A model generated the notes under the pieces. The model saw only the letters and a list, made by a program, of their open reading frames with translations, made no database searches and was not told the origin of the DNA. The translations under genes and the position numbers were made by a program. This document shows, in pieces, positions 25,801 to 33,478 of a stretch of 64,000 nt of DNA (positions are counted from its first letter, which is position 1; each line of letters begins with the position of its first letter). Source of the DNA: Nostoc sp. NIES-3756 (GTDB taxonomy: Bacteria > Cyanobacteriota > Cyanobacteriia > Cyanobacteriales > Nostocaceae); NCBI RefSeq assembly GCF_001548375.1, contig NZ_AP017295.1, forward strand, positions 1,178,001-1,242,000, read 5' to 3'.

Positions 25801-28018
25801 TGGCTGTCAGCGCTCCTTGAAACTCTGGTTCGTTGGATTTGGCTAACTGCTCCTCGGTAACATCTGCCTCACTCATCTGCTGGTCAAGTTGCTGACTCTC
25901 GGCTTGCAGTGGTGCTTCTACTTCACCTTGCCCTTTAGATTTAGGTGCGGCTTGCTCTGCACCTACACCTGACGGCGGTGTACCTGGCTCAGTTTTTGAC
26001 AGTGGCGTGACTTGTTTCGCCTCAATACCACTAGTATCAGGTTTTTCTTTAGTCTTCTCTGCTAGCGGTTCTTGAGTAGCTTTCTGTTCTTCTTTGACTT
26101 GTCCACTCAACTCACCTTTAACTGAGTCAAGTTGGTTGTTATTTTTAAAGTTGTCAGCCTCCTCTAATGTTTTAGGAGCCATGTCAGCAATGCGCTGCAT
26201 CAATTTGGCTTTAAAAGCGGCCTCATCAAATGCTGGGGTTTCCGCCTGTTCCATCTCACCAACTTGATTGGCTTGCGCCTTACTATCTACTTCATTACTA
26301 GGAGGTTCTGCTGCTGCTTGAGCTTCCCCTGCTTTCTTATTAGCAGGCGCGTGTTTTTTCTTTTGGTGTGCAACTTCTTTAGTTGTGTTGACTACTGCTT
26401 GAAAGGCTGGGTCTTCTTCGGGAGAAGCCGGAGCCTTTTTACCATCACCAGCCACAGGTTCATTACCTTGTGGTGCCTCAGGTATAGCACCAGTCTTACC
26501 AGCTACATTTGACCCAGGTAAATTCCCTACTGCCTGATTTGCTTTGACTTTAGGTAATCCTGCGGCAGACTTTGTTAGTTCAGGTTTACCTTGACCTTGC
26601 GCCTGGAAATTGATTTCTTGAGGATTAGCCTTGGTACCCTTTGATTCTGGCTGTTTTTGTGGATTTTTCTCATCCTTCTTCCCAGTTGCAGATGTGCCAT
26701 CTTTTGACTCAGGCTGGTTTTGTGGATTACCCTCAGCCTGTTTCCCAGTTACTGAGGAGTTTTGAGAAGATGCTATTACCGCATTATCTTTTTTTGTCGG
26801 AGGTGGTTCTGTTGCCGTATCCCCTCCATCTGCTGGTGGTGTGGAGACAGCTTGCTGCTTTTGTGTCGTAGCTTTATTTTGTTGTTCTTGGTTTTTTGTA
26901 TCAGTTTTGACTTCTACTGCATCTGTTTTCTTTTCAGTACCTTCCTGAGTTGGTTTTTCAGGACTCTCCCGTCTTTGGATGGCTTGCCCAGAATCCGCAG
27001 TATATTTTGTTGGAAATTTGTTTTCTTTCGGTGCTAAATGAAGAGATTTAGGTTGTACAGCACCGCCATTCTGTTGGATAACGTGGGTCAATTCATGGGC
27101 TAGTAATTCCTTGCCTGAACTACTTCCTGGTGAATATTCGCCCTGACGGAAGAAAACGTCCTGTTCTGTAGTAAAGGCACGCGCTTGTATAGATTTATTT
27201 AATTTATCAGACTGAGCATCAATATGAATACGTACCGCACCAAAATCAGCCCCAAATGCTTGCTCCATCGGTTGCTTAATATCGTCTGCAAGCGGCTGTC
27301 CACTACCCCGGGACTGTTGAATAGAATTTTCTAAATCGGATGAAGTTGTCATTCCACCCACGCCAAGACGACGTTGCACCACAGGCTTCATCTGTAGTTC
27401 TTCCTCTTCCTGTGGCGCTTGTTGCCGTTGCAGCAAGGAAGCAGGGGAACTATCCACAGGTTTCATCTGTAATTCTTCCTCTTCCTGTGGCGCTTGTTGA
27501 CGTTGCAGCAAGGAAGTAGGGGAATTATCCACAGGCTTCATCTGTAATTCTTCCTCTTCCTGTGGCGCTTGTTGACGTTGCAGCAAGGAAGTTGGGAAAT
27601 TATCCACAGGTTTCATCTGTAATTCTTCCTCTTCCTGTGGCGCTTGTTGACGTTGCAGCAAAGGCGTGATGAAATTAGCCAGAGGTTTCATTTGCAATTT
27701 TTCTTCTTGCTCTGGCATTTGCTGAGGTTGCACATACTGGCGTGCAGGTTGGGCAATTTTTCGCATCACCTGCTGGGCTATGCTATCGGCTTGCTGTTCG
27801 TAAAAGTCTCCTGGCTGGCTAATTGAAAGTTTTGCTTGGGGACGCAGGGAAATTTTACTAATGTCGTGACCGGGGGGTTTGTCGAGGAGTTCGGTTTCTG
27901 TAACTGCTGCGGGTGAAGCTTCAGGCAACTCTAAACCGAAACCCCGCGTCGGTTGTTTGAGTGTGGGTATTGAGACAGTAGTTGTGGTTTTCTTGCCCTG
28001 ACCTACCTGTTCTCGCAT
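22868..28018 (-). CDS. Large CIS cargo protein: DUF4157 eCIS-core domain with C-terminal nuclease toxin and HhH domain
   Basis: I place the start at ATG 28018, with AGGAGA 7 nt upstream and an N terminus that aligns with the paralog MRERIHQGKK. This gives 1716 residues. In order: a basic leader, then the QPGDFYEQQAD motif (about 85). Four perfect-length 25-residue repeats (EEEELQMKPV) follow, then the DUF4157 domain with HELTH at 308-312. Next are a 500-residue Gln/Pro/Lys linker and long helices with hydrophobic amphipathic stretches (about 1000-1300). A nuclease-like domain carries RGHLLNEKLGG (His1512) and NMTPL, as in the DNA/RNA non-specific endonuclease fold. A helix-hairpin-helix end covers about 1650-1716. 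DUF4157 proteins are typical cargo of extracellular contractile injection systems, and this one lies 1 kb from the CIS tube gene. SUKH and YbjN-like genes follow. Confidence 0.9.
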   Translation of the reverse strand: MREQVGQGKKTTTTVSIPTLKQPTRGFGLELPEASPAAVTETELLDKPPGHDISKISLRPQAKLSISQPGDFYEQQADSIAQQVMRKIAQPARQYVQPQQMPEQEEKLQMKPLANFITPLLQRQQAPQEEEELQMKPVDNFPTSLLQRQQAPQEEEELQMKPVDNSPTSLLQRQQAPQEEEELQMKPVDSSPASLLQRQQAPQEEEELQMKPVVQRRLGVGGMTTSSDLENSIQQSRGSGQPLADDIKQPMEQAFGADFGAVRIHIDAQSDKLNKSIQARAFTTEQDVFFRQGEYSPGSSSGKELLAHELTHVIQQNGGAVQPKSLHLAPKENKFPTKYTADSGQAIQRRESPEKPTQEGTEKKTDAVEVKTDTKNQEQQNKATTQKQQAVSTPPADGGDTATEPPPTKKDNAVIASSQNSSVTGKQAEGNPQNQPESKDGTSATGKKDEKNPQKQPESKGTKANPQEINFQAQGQGKPELTKSAAGLPKVKANQAVGNLPGSNVAGKTGAIPEAPQGNEPVAGDGKKAPASPEEDPAFQAVVNTTKEVAHQKKKHAPANKKAGEAQAAAEPPSNEVDSKAQANQVGEMEQAETPAFDEAAFKAKLMQRIADMAPKTLEEADNFKNNNQLDSVKGELSGQVKEEQKATQEPLAEKTKEKPDTSGIEAKQVTPLSKTEPGTPPSGVGAEQAAPKSKGQGEVEAPLQAESQQLDQQMSEADVTEEQLAKSNEPEFQGALTAKKDAQTNAVEAPPKYRQQEQDILANAQATAETTAKQNLDAMHNTRTQNLGQVADHQVGAKGKDEQARAKVAGDINKIYEKTKAKVEKTLSELDGQVIQAFDSGAAEAKKAFEDYVGKRMDEYKSDRYSGFFGPAKWLGDKLFGMPSEVNAFYEEGRNLYIKQMDGVINNVVSIISKSLTQAKAEIASGKQEIQNYVNKLPQDLKGVGQKAAADIESKFAELEQTVDSKQDELIDTLAEKYKENLDAVDARIEEMKEANKGLVQKALDFIVGVIKTIIELTKLLLQVLARIASVVGQILKDPIGFLGNLVQAVKQGFLNFMKNIGKHLQAGLIGWLTGTMAATGLQIPEKLDIKGIFSLAMQILGFTYEVIRAQAVKRLGENKVSRLEQTVEIFKVLASQGIAGIWQFVQDRIGDLNTLVIEPIKNFIIEKVITAGIEWILSLLTPASAFIKAAKAIYEIVKFFIERAAQIADLINAILDAIGAIASGSLDQAINGVENALAKSLPVVISFLASLLGLGGIAGKIQSIFQKLRKPMEKAVDWIIDKGAKAFKKIGKKIKNSKVGKRAGKLKDSAKEKYKKTVEKGKEKIGAIIEWWKAKKQFKAADGETHTLYFKGADKQSTLMVASGNPKPYTQFLEWVEKNESLDKGKKSALTEAKKIADDIEQEKGKSLGKNLSNKQKEEASKQKDKNIKKLLEKLQKPTAILFGSDLPDWQAPELGGKNSAGFGKWMKAKILTRIKVGKGSAPTQAKHAIYDILNKRRVQGGSAYYVRGHLLNEKLGGEGKWENMTPLSRVGNAEHEAQFESFVKAGVDSGAIMEYHVTPIYETRSDKTSLKAELDKRNDPNATEIKTIIDAEDHVPVKLECYAQRLEKVNNKFQGVGSPVKKNINNEVNRDADGYALGNSLKKKPEPININEATQKELMAVIPGINKQEAQTIENTIANRKRPFGQYGTLSAETGIDKKRLKKWNEEGYIVLK
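27381..27680 (-). repeat. Four tandem 75-bp repeats inside the large cargo gene
   Basis: The 75-bp unit occurs four times with only a few substitutions and encodes 25 residues with the core QQAPQEEEELQMKPV. A more divergent fifth copy precedes it in the protein. The neighbouring shorter DUF4157 gene has two 66-bp units with the same core (EEEELQMKPL). The number of copies may vary between strains. Confidence 0.85.
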
Positions 28019-28136
28019 AATGATTCTCCTGATACCCAAGCAGCCATTAGACAAATATTTTGTCAGTATAAGCAATTAGAATACTGCGATCGCTCTCACC
28101 ACACAATTCACCTAAAGTCTATACTTCGTTAATGCA

Positions 28137-28958
28137 CTATACAAGGGCAGGCGATCGCTTTACCATCCCGCCATTCTGCTGTACAACATGAGCCAACTCA
28201 TGCGCTAACAACTCCTGACCGCCTCGACTCCCAGGATTATATTCACCCTGCCGAAAGAACACATCCTGCCCTGTTGTAAAAGCACGCGCCTGAATTGAAC
28301 GATTTAACTGGTCAGATTGAGTATCTGTGTGAACCTTCACGCCACTGAAATCAGCACCAAATGCCTGTTCCATCGGTTTGCGGATATTATCCGCCATCGG
28401 CTGTCCACCACCTTTTGCTTGATTGATGGAGGTTTCCAAATCAGGTGTAGCCGCGATCGCACCTCTACCTTGACGCTGTGCGATCGGCTTCATCTGCAAT
28501 TCTTCCTCTTCCTGCGGCATTTCCCGACGTTGCAGTGTGTTAATTTCCAGAGGCTTCATTTGCAATTCTTCCTCTTCCTGCGGCATTTCCTGACGTTGCA
28601 GTGTGTTAATTTCCAGAGGCTTCATTTGTAACTGTTTCTCTTCCTCTGGCACTTGCTGACGTTGAATAGACTGACGATTTGCAGACTGTGCCATTCTCTG
28701 CAATACCTGCTGCGCTACACTATCAGCTTGTTGTTCGTAAAAATCTCCAGGCTGACTAATTGTCAGTTTTGCTTGAGGACTATGTAGTGCAATGCGGCTG
28801 ATATCGTGACCAGCAGGTTTATTAAAGGATTGTACCTCTGTTACTGCTAGAGGTGAAGCGTTCACTGACTCTAAACCGAAACCACGTATTGGTTGTTTGA
28901 GAGTCGCTATGGAGACAGAGGAGGTAGTTTTTTTACCTTGGTGTATGCGTTCCCTCAT
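28137..28958 (-). CDS. Short DUF4157 (eCIS-core) protein
   Basis: A 273-residue paralog of the N-terminal 320 residues of the large cargo protein next door: same basic leader (MRERIHQGKK), RGFGLE segment, QPGDFYEQQAD motif, EEEELQMKP repeats (two copies) and DUF4157 domain with HELAH. The protein ends 14 residues after the HELAH motif region with no toxin attached. The ATG at 28958 has AGGAGC about 5 nt upstream. Its upstream region also resembles that of the large gene (TGCAGTATTCT and TTATAC blocks), so the promoter was duplicated too. It could be a stand-alone protease-like effector, a loading adaptor or a truncated toxin gene. Confidence 0.85.
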   Translation of the reverse strand: MRERIHQGKKTTSSVSIATLKQPIRGFGLESVNASPLAVTEVQSFNKPAGHDISRIALHSPQAKLTISQPGDFYEQQADSVAQQVLQRMAQSANRQSIQRQQVPEEEKQLQMKPLEINTLQRQEMPQEEEELQMKPLEINTLQRREMPQEEEELQMKPIAQRQGRGAIAATPDLETSINQAKGGGQPMADNIRKPMEQAFGADFSGVKVHTDTQSDQLNRSIQARAFTTGQDVFFRQGEYNPGSRGGQELLAHELAHVVQQNGGMVKRSPALV

Positions 28959-29147
28959 ATTATGCTCCTGTACTCCAGCAGTGGATAGGTATTTTGCTGG
29001 TATAAAGACAAGAATACTGCAATCATCCTTATCAAGCTATTAGTTGAACGTTGAGGACAGCAAAAATCAAGTTCGACTTTTGGCTAATTTTGATTCTCAG
29101 GTAGTCCGTTTAGCCTGGACTTGAGGACTAATTTTGAGTTTTAGTTT

Positions 29148-29378
29148 ATGGACTCAAGCGAAAAGCAAAATTTTACAGTCAATAGTGATGTTGGCGGTAC
29201 GGCTGGATATGCAGGTTCTGCATTTGCACCCCATACTAAAGGAGTTGGCAAAGCAGCCGACAAATATCTCAATGACTCGTTGCTATTAAATCAGCTAACT
29301 GAACGTGTATATCAGCTTTTAGTTGAAGATATGCGCATTCAGCGTGAAAGAGTTAATAATTATGGTCACAGGTGGTAG
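29148..29378 (+). CDS. Small CIS-associated protein, 76 aa
   Basis: This first gene of the left CIS operon encodes 76 residues: a Gly/Ala-rich N-terminal half and a helical basic C-terminal half that ends RVNNYGHRW. The C-terminal helix (QLTERVYQLLVEDMRIQRER) resembles the end of the 964-residue protein two genes downstream, which ends VGRLPW. The stop overlaps the ribosome site of the tube gene (3 bp to its ATG), so the two are coupled. Small proteins with this kind of C-terminal helix accompany CIS tube genes in other clusters. Its exact role is unknown; an assembly or tube-end factor would fit. Confidence 0.75.
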   Translation: MDSSEKQNFTVNSDVGGTAGYAGSAFAPHTKGVGKAADKYLNDSLLLNQLTERVYQLLVEDMRIQRERVNNYGHRW

Positions 29379-29380
29379 CT

Positions 29381-29893
29381 ATGGCTGGAAATAATAACAG
29401 TAATGTTACTCACGAATTAAACTACATCACCACCAACCGTTTTTATGTAGAAATAGATAAATCTATTGCCGCATCTTTTAGTGAATGTTCTGGCTTAAGT
29501 GTACAAATTAAGAAAAATGTATTTTACGAAGGTGGAGTCAATGACCAACAAAGGATTTATTTAGGTCAAACAGAATTTGCTGACGTAACTCTTAAAAGAG
29601 GAATTACCGATAACCAAGGTTTTTGGAAATGGATTAGTTCAGTTTTTACTGAAAAATCTACTCGGCGGAATGTGAATATTTTAGTATTCAATCAAGCTGG
29701 GGAAACTATGATGAGTTGGACTTTGATTGGTGCTGTTCCCATAGCCTGGAAAACTCCAGGATTACAAGCAGATGGTAATGCAGTCGCCATTGAAGAATTA
29801 ACCCTGGCGTATGAAGGTTTAAAAGTAGGAAAAGATAAAGGTGGTGGTAATCCTACATCACGGATGCAAACAGGATTTTTCTCATCGCATTAG
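29381..29893 (+). CDS. CIS inner tube protein (T4 gp19-like)
   Basis: I choose ATG 29381, preceded by AGGTGG, rather than the GTG at 29372; the protein is 170 residues. It has the tube pattern of the phage T4 gp19/Afp1-Afp5 family: NRFYVEIDKSIAASFSECSGL, then YEGGVNDQQRIYLGQTEF, LKRGIT, FWKWI and a C-terminal LAYEGLKVG strand. In contractile injection systems these proteins stack as hexamers to make the inner tube, which is fired through the membrane with cargo inside. Two further tube paralogs lie at 51424 and 51902. Position next to the hub genes suggests this one is the special first tube ring (Afp5-like). It is co-transcribed with the flanking genes. Confidence 0.92.
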   Translation: MAGNNNSNVTHELNYITTNRFYVEIDKSIAASFSECSGLSVQIKKNVFYEGGVNDQQRIYLGQTEFADVTLKRGITDNQGFWKWISSVFTEKSTRRNVNILVFNQAGETMMSWTLIGAVPIAWKTPGLQADGNAVAIEELTLAYEGLKVGKDKGGGNPTSRMQTGFFSSH

Positions 29894-29917
29894 GTTTAAC
29901 CTAATTTATATATAAAT

Positions 29918-32812
29918 ATGCAAATTATTCAACCATTATTAGGTACTCAAGTTAATCCACTTGGGCAAAAATACTATCTTGGATATCATCACCAGATATC
30001 TTTACAGTCAAATATAAATCCTGTACGTCAACGAAACAGCAGTTTTATTAAACCTTTAGTTACAGCAAAACCATTATTTCCAACTTCTAAACTTTTCTTA
30101 GCACGTAAACGTCAACCATTCATAGATACATTAGTTGCAGATGGGTATGATTTAGATAACTCAGATATTGATACCGACTTCTCTCAATTAGAACTGGAAA
30201 CATCTAATCCACCTTTAGAAACAAATACCTCAGATAAATTAATAGATGAAAAATTTGATATTAGTAATATATCAAATTTTATACAAAAACAAATAACCAA
30301 CGATATCAGCGATGAAATACTAACAAAAACATCGACTAAAACAGGAAAACAACCAAATCAAAAATTATCAACTAAAAAAACATCTCCATCAAGATCGACT
30401 AATAAATCCCAAAGAAAACAAGCAAATAAATCATCTATATCTAAGAGAAAAACACAGATTTTTGATGAAACTCCTATTCTTCCTCAGACTAATGAAAGAA
30501 ATATATTAACTACAGATAATTTACAAGCTGAAGTATATGATAATTCAGTCATGCAACCAAGTGATAGTGAAATAGCTACTACAAATAATACAGTAGAAAA
30601 TAACCAAACCTTGAACAGAAAAGCTAATGGTAATTCATTGCCAGTAACTAATGATATGTTTGCTAATTCTGATAATGGTGAAAATAAGAAAATATTAAAT
30701 CAAAATAGTGTACCAGATATTGACATCAGTAATTCCTTAGAAGATTTAGCATTAGAAACAGAATTAGCTCATAGTAGCGACAACATTAATGTAACAAAAG
30801 GAATTACTAATCCAAAATATCATATATCTAATAAAACACCAGAAAATATTGATAGTGAAGATATTTCCGTTCATCCAGATGATTCACAAGCACAGGCTGA
30901 CTCTACAATTATTATGCAGTCAAATCCTGTAAGAGAAAGAAATGAAAATGCACCAGAATCGATTACTTTGAAAACAGAAGCCCATATATTATATAGTCAT
31001 AATATTTTAAAAAATATTATTGATGATAACTCAAATACAGAATTAGATATAAAGCAAAATCTTCCATTGTTAAATAATGATACAAATAAGAAAGCTATAG
31101 AGATAAAATCTTTAGCATCAGAAACTATCTTGCCCAAGTCTGAAGATAAATCAAATTCATCTATTCACTTAGATAATACTCAGAAACATTCTATAGTATC
31201 TAATGTGAATTATTTTGAAACAGAAGTTACATCAGCCAATAAAGATGTTGTTCCACAGAATGCTATTAATACCCCACAAAAAATTAATATAAATAATCCG
31301 ATACCAGAATATATAAATAATGAATTTGTTGAATTTAATTCAGAATTGCCTAGTATTGAAAATCAAGCTACAGCAAATCACCCAATAGATACACCTGACG
31401 TTACATCGATAACATCATCAAATTCAGAATATATAATACCAGAAACAAATATTAAGGCACGAAATATACCTTCCAATGAAGTACAAGGAAATACTGCATC
31501 ATTAACGCCTATTCAACCTAATATTTTTTCATCTACAACACCAGAGATTGAAAACACCAATACAATTGAAGATGCTAACACAACAGCATTACCAACAATT
31601 ACGCCTGTTGCTACATCATCTATATCATCACACTCTGAGGAAACCTCTACACTGGATTTAGATATAGTTACGTCAGAAACTGGTGATATAGTCTTAACAA
31701 ATCCCACTGAAGACTTGTTAATTATCCATAGGAATATCAACAATGAACAAATAATTCCATCAGAGTCAGATTTAGTAGTTAATAACTTTAATTTATTAAA
31801 TTTTATAAATGATTCGGATACATCAGAAAATACATTAAATACAGATCCTCCCGACAATATAGACAATACTACTAATATTAACCTTGAGCCTGCCGCTATC
31901 TTAAATGATTTACCAGCACCTAAAGGTTATGCTACTGGTGGTCAAGTTACCGCCACCTCTTTAGAAAATCATCAACCAGTAGCACCCTCAGATACTGTAC
32001 CTGCAATGCTGACACCTGGGGAATTTGTCATCAATGCTAAAGATACAGAAAAAAATCTCCAGATTCTCAAGCATATCAATACCGGAGGCTCACCAGAGGA
32101 GGTGATATCGCCTAGTTTAGAGGTAACGTCTTCCCCAACACCACAAACCAACTCGTTATCATCTACGACTAAAGTCGATTCTTTTGGAGAGACTCCAATA
32201 CAACGCCAAAGTCTTGAACCTGAAACATATACAGAACCAACTCACCTAAATTCTCCTTCCTTGGGTGTGGAAATTGGCAAGCAAAGGCGATCGCTTCTCA
32301 ACCATCCCCAAGATACAATAGAAAACACAACTCATGTTTTCCCAGCACCTTCTCCTCAATATTCATCACCTTCCCTGATTTTCCGCAAAATTCATTCAAC
32401 TAGCAACACCCAAACTCCCTCTCAATGGTCAAGTGTTGAAGAATTGTTAAATGCTAATAATCATGAGTTCACTAATTTTAACTTTGATGGCGTAGAGGGA
32501 AGCTGGCAAAATTCACCATCTTCTCAGTTTGCATCATCTTCAACACCAACACATATTTTCACCAAGCGATTTTCTCAACCTCAAGGTTACGCCAATGGCG
32601 GAGAAGTTATAGCACCTGATATATCAAGGGATATTGCACCCATTACTGAAACTATACAAAGTCCAAATTCATCTTCATCAACAGCAGAAAATGATGATAA
32701 TGAAGATGGAGCAATCGAAGCTTTAGCGCAGGCTGTTTACTACAGATTAAGGCAGAGAATCGAAATAGAAAAAGAACGTCAAGGAATATATGTAGGTCGC
32801 CTACCTTGGTAA
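29918..32812 (+). CDS. Long disordered CIS protein with tape-measure-like motifs
   Basis: A 964-residue protein, mostly low-complexity Asn/Ser/Thr/Ile/Glu sequence with no hydrophobic segment. Two GYAxGGxV motifs occur, near 668-674 and 889-895. The first is followed by SDTVPAMLTPGEFVINAKD, a segment found near the C termini of many phage tape-measure proteins. The end (ALAQAVYYRLRQRIEIEKER, then GRLPW) resembles the end of the 76-residue protein at 29148. It lies between the first tube gene and the hub gene. In Afp/PVC clusters a small gene of unknown role occupies this slot. I infer a length-determining or chaperone-tethering role; AT-rich codon use and disorder make homology uncertain. Confidence 0.75.
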   Translation: MQIIQPLLGTQVNPLGQKYYLGYHHQISLQSNINPVRQRNSSFIKPLVTAKPLFPTSKLFLARKRQPFIDTLVADGYDLDNSDIDTDFSQLELETSNPPLETNTSDKLIDEKFDISNISNFIQKQITNDISDEILTKTSTKTGKQPNQKLSTKKTSPSRSTNKSQRKQANKSSISKRKTQIFDETPILPQTNERNILTTDNLQAEVYDNSVMQPSDSEIATTNNTVENNQTLNRKANGNSLPVTNDMFANSDNGENKKILNQNSVPDIDISNSLEDLALETELAHSSDNINVTKGITNPKYHISNKTPENIDSEDISVHPDDSQAQADSTIIMQSNPVRERNENAPESITLKTEAHILYSHNILKNIIDDNSNTELDIKQNLPLLNNDTNKKAIEIKSLASETILPKSEDKSNSSIHLDNTQKHSIVSNVNYFETEVTSANKDVVPQNAINTPQKININNPIPEYINNEFVEFNSELPSIENQATANHPIDTPDVTSITSSNSEYIIPETNIKARNIPSNEVQGNTASLTPIQPNIFSSTTPEIENTNTIEDANTTALPTITPVATSSISSHSEETSTLDLDIVTSETGDIVLTNPTEDLLIIHRNINNEQIIPSESDLVVNNFNLLNFINDSDTSENTLNTDPPDNIDNTTNINLEPAAILNDLPAPKGYATGGQVTATSLENHQPVAPSDTVPAMLTPGEFVINAKDTEKNLQILKHINTGGSPEEVISPSLEVTSSPTPQTNSLSSTTKVDSFGETPIQRQSLEPETYTEPTHLNSPSLGVEIGKQRRSLLNHPQDTIENTTHVFPAPSPQYSSPSLIFRKIHSTSNTQTPSQWSSVEELLNANNHEFTNFNFDGVEGSWQNSPSSQFASSSTPTHIFTKRFSQPQGYANGGEVIAPDISRDIAPITETIQSPNSSSSTAENDDNEDGAIEALAQAVYYRLRQRIEIEKERQGIYVGRLPW

Positions 32813-32921
32813 TATTGTTTTGAGTTTTAAATTAAAAACTAGTTTCAGCTATCTATCAAATGTTACATCAATTTTTTTACTAGTATAAGTATTATTCAAC
32901 AATTTCAGGAGTAATAATTTA

Positions 32922-33440
32922 ATGGCTAACCAAACACTCGTAAAAGCAAAACTTGTAGCCTATAACGGTGAAGCTCCAGATATTGAATTAATGTTTAATC
33001 CCACAGACATTAGTTTTTCCCGAAGCGTAAGTTGGTCAAGTAATGAAGGTAATAGAGGAACTACTCTACTACCTAAGGTTAATTTTTCTGGAGTTGAGCC
33101 TTACAAATTCACTTTAAAACAGCTACTCTTCGATACTTATGAAACGAAAGAATCAGTAATGAAGAAGTATATAGATAAAATAAAAAAGGGAGTAGAAACC
33201 ATTAATGGTTCTCCTGATCAACGTCCACCAGTTTACATATTGACCTGGGGAACTGAATATTTCTATTGCGTTATTACAAGTTTAACTTACACATTAAATA
33301 TGTTTTTAAATGATGGCACTCCAGTAAGAGCAATAGTAGAAATATCCTTACAGGAAGTAGATAAAAATAATATGCCTGGCGGTAGAGAATCAGCTTCGCA
33401 AGGTGCGGCTCGTACACCAAACCCCGCATTAGGTAGTTAA
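32922..33440 (+). CDS. CIS hub/tube adaptor protein (Afp7-like)
   Basis: A 172-residue protein with the contractile injection system tube-adaptor pattern: VKAKLVAYNGEAPDIELMFNP at the N terminus, ISFSRSVSW, LLFDTYE in the middle, and YCVITSLTYTLNMFLNDGTP with ISLQEV near the end. In Afp/PVC particles this protein joins the tube to the VgrG-like spike; many homologs add a LysM domain, which this one lacks (the tail is short and Ala/Gly/Pro-rich). The start has AGGAGT 10 nt upstream. It directly precedes the spike gene. Its family is recognised with good confidence from these motifs and the neighbours. Confidence 0.88.
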   Translation: MANQTLVKAKLVAYNGEAPDIELMFNPTDISFSRSVSWSSNEGNRGTTLLPKVNFSGVEPYKFTLKQLLFDTYETKESVMKKYIDKIKKGVETINGSPDQRPPVYILTWGTEYFYCVITSLTYTLNMFLNDGTPVRAIVEISLQEVDKNNMPGGRESASQGAARTPNPALGS

Positions 33441-33478
33441 CAGGATTTTAAATAAATCTTAATAGAATTAAACTAATT

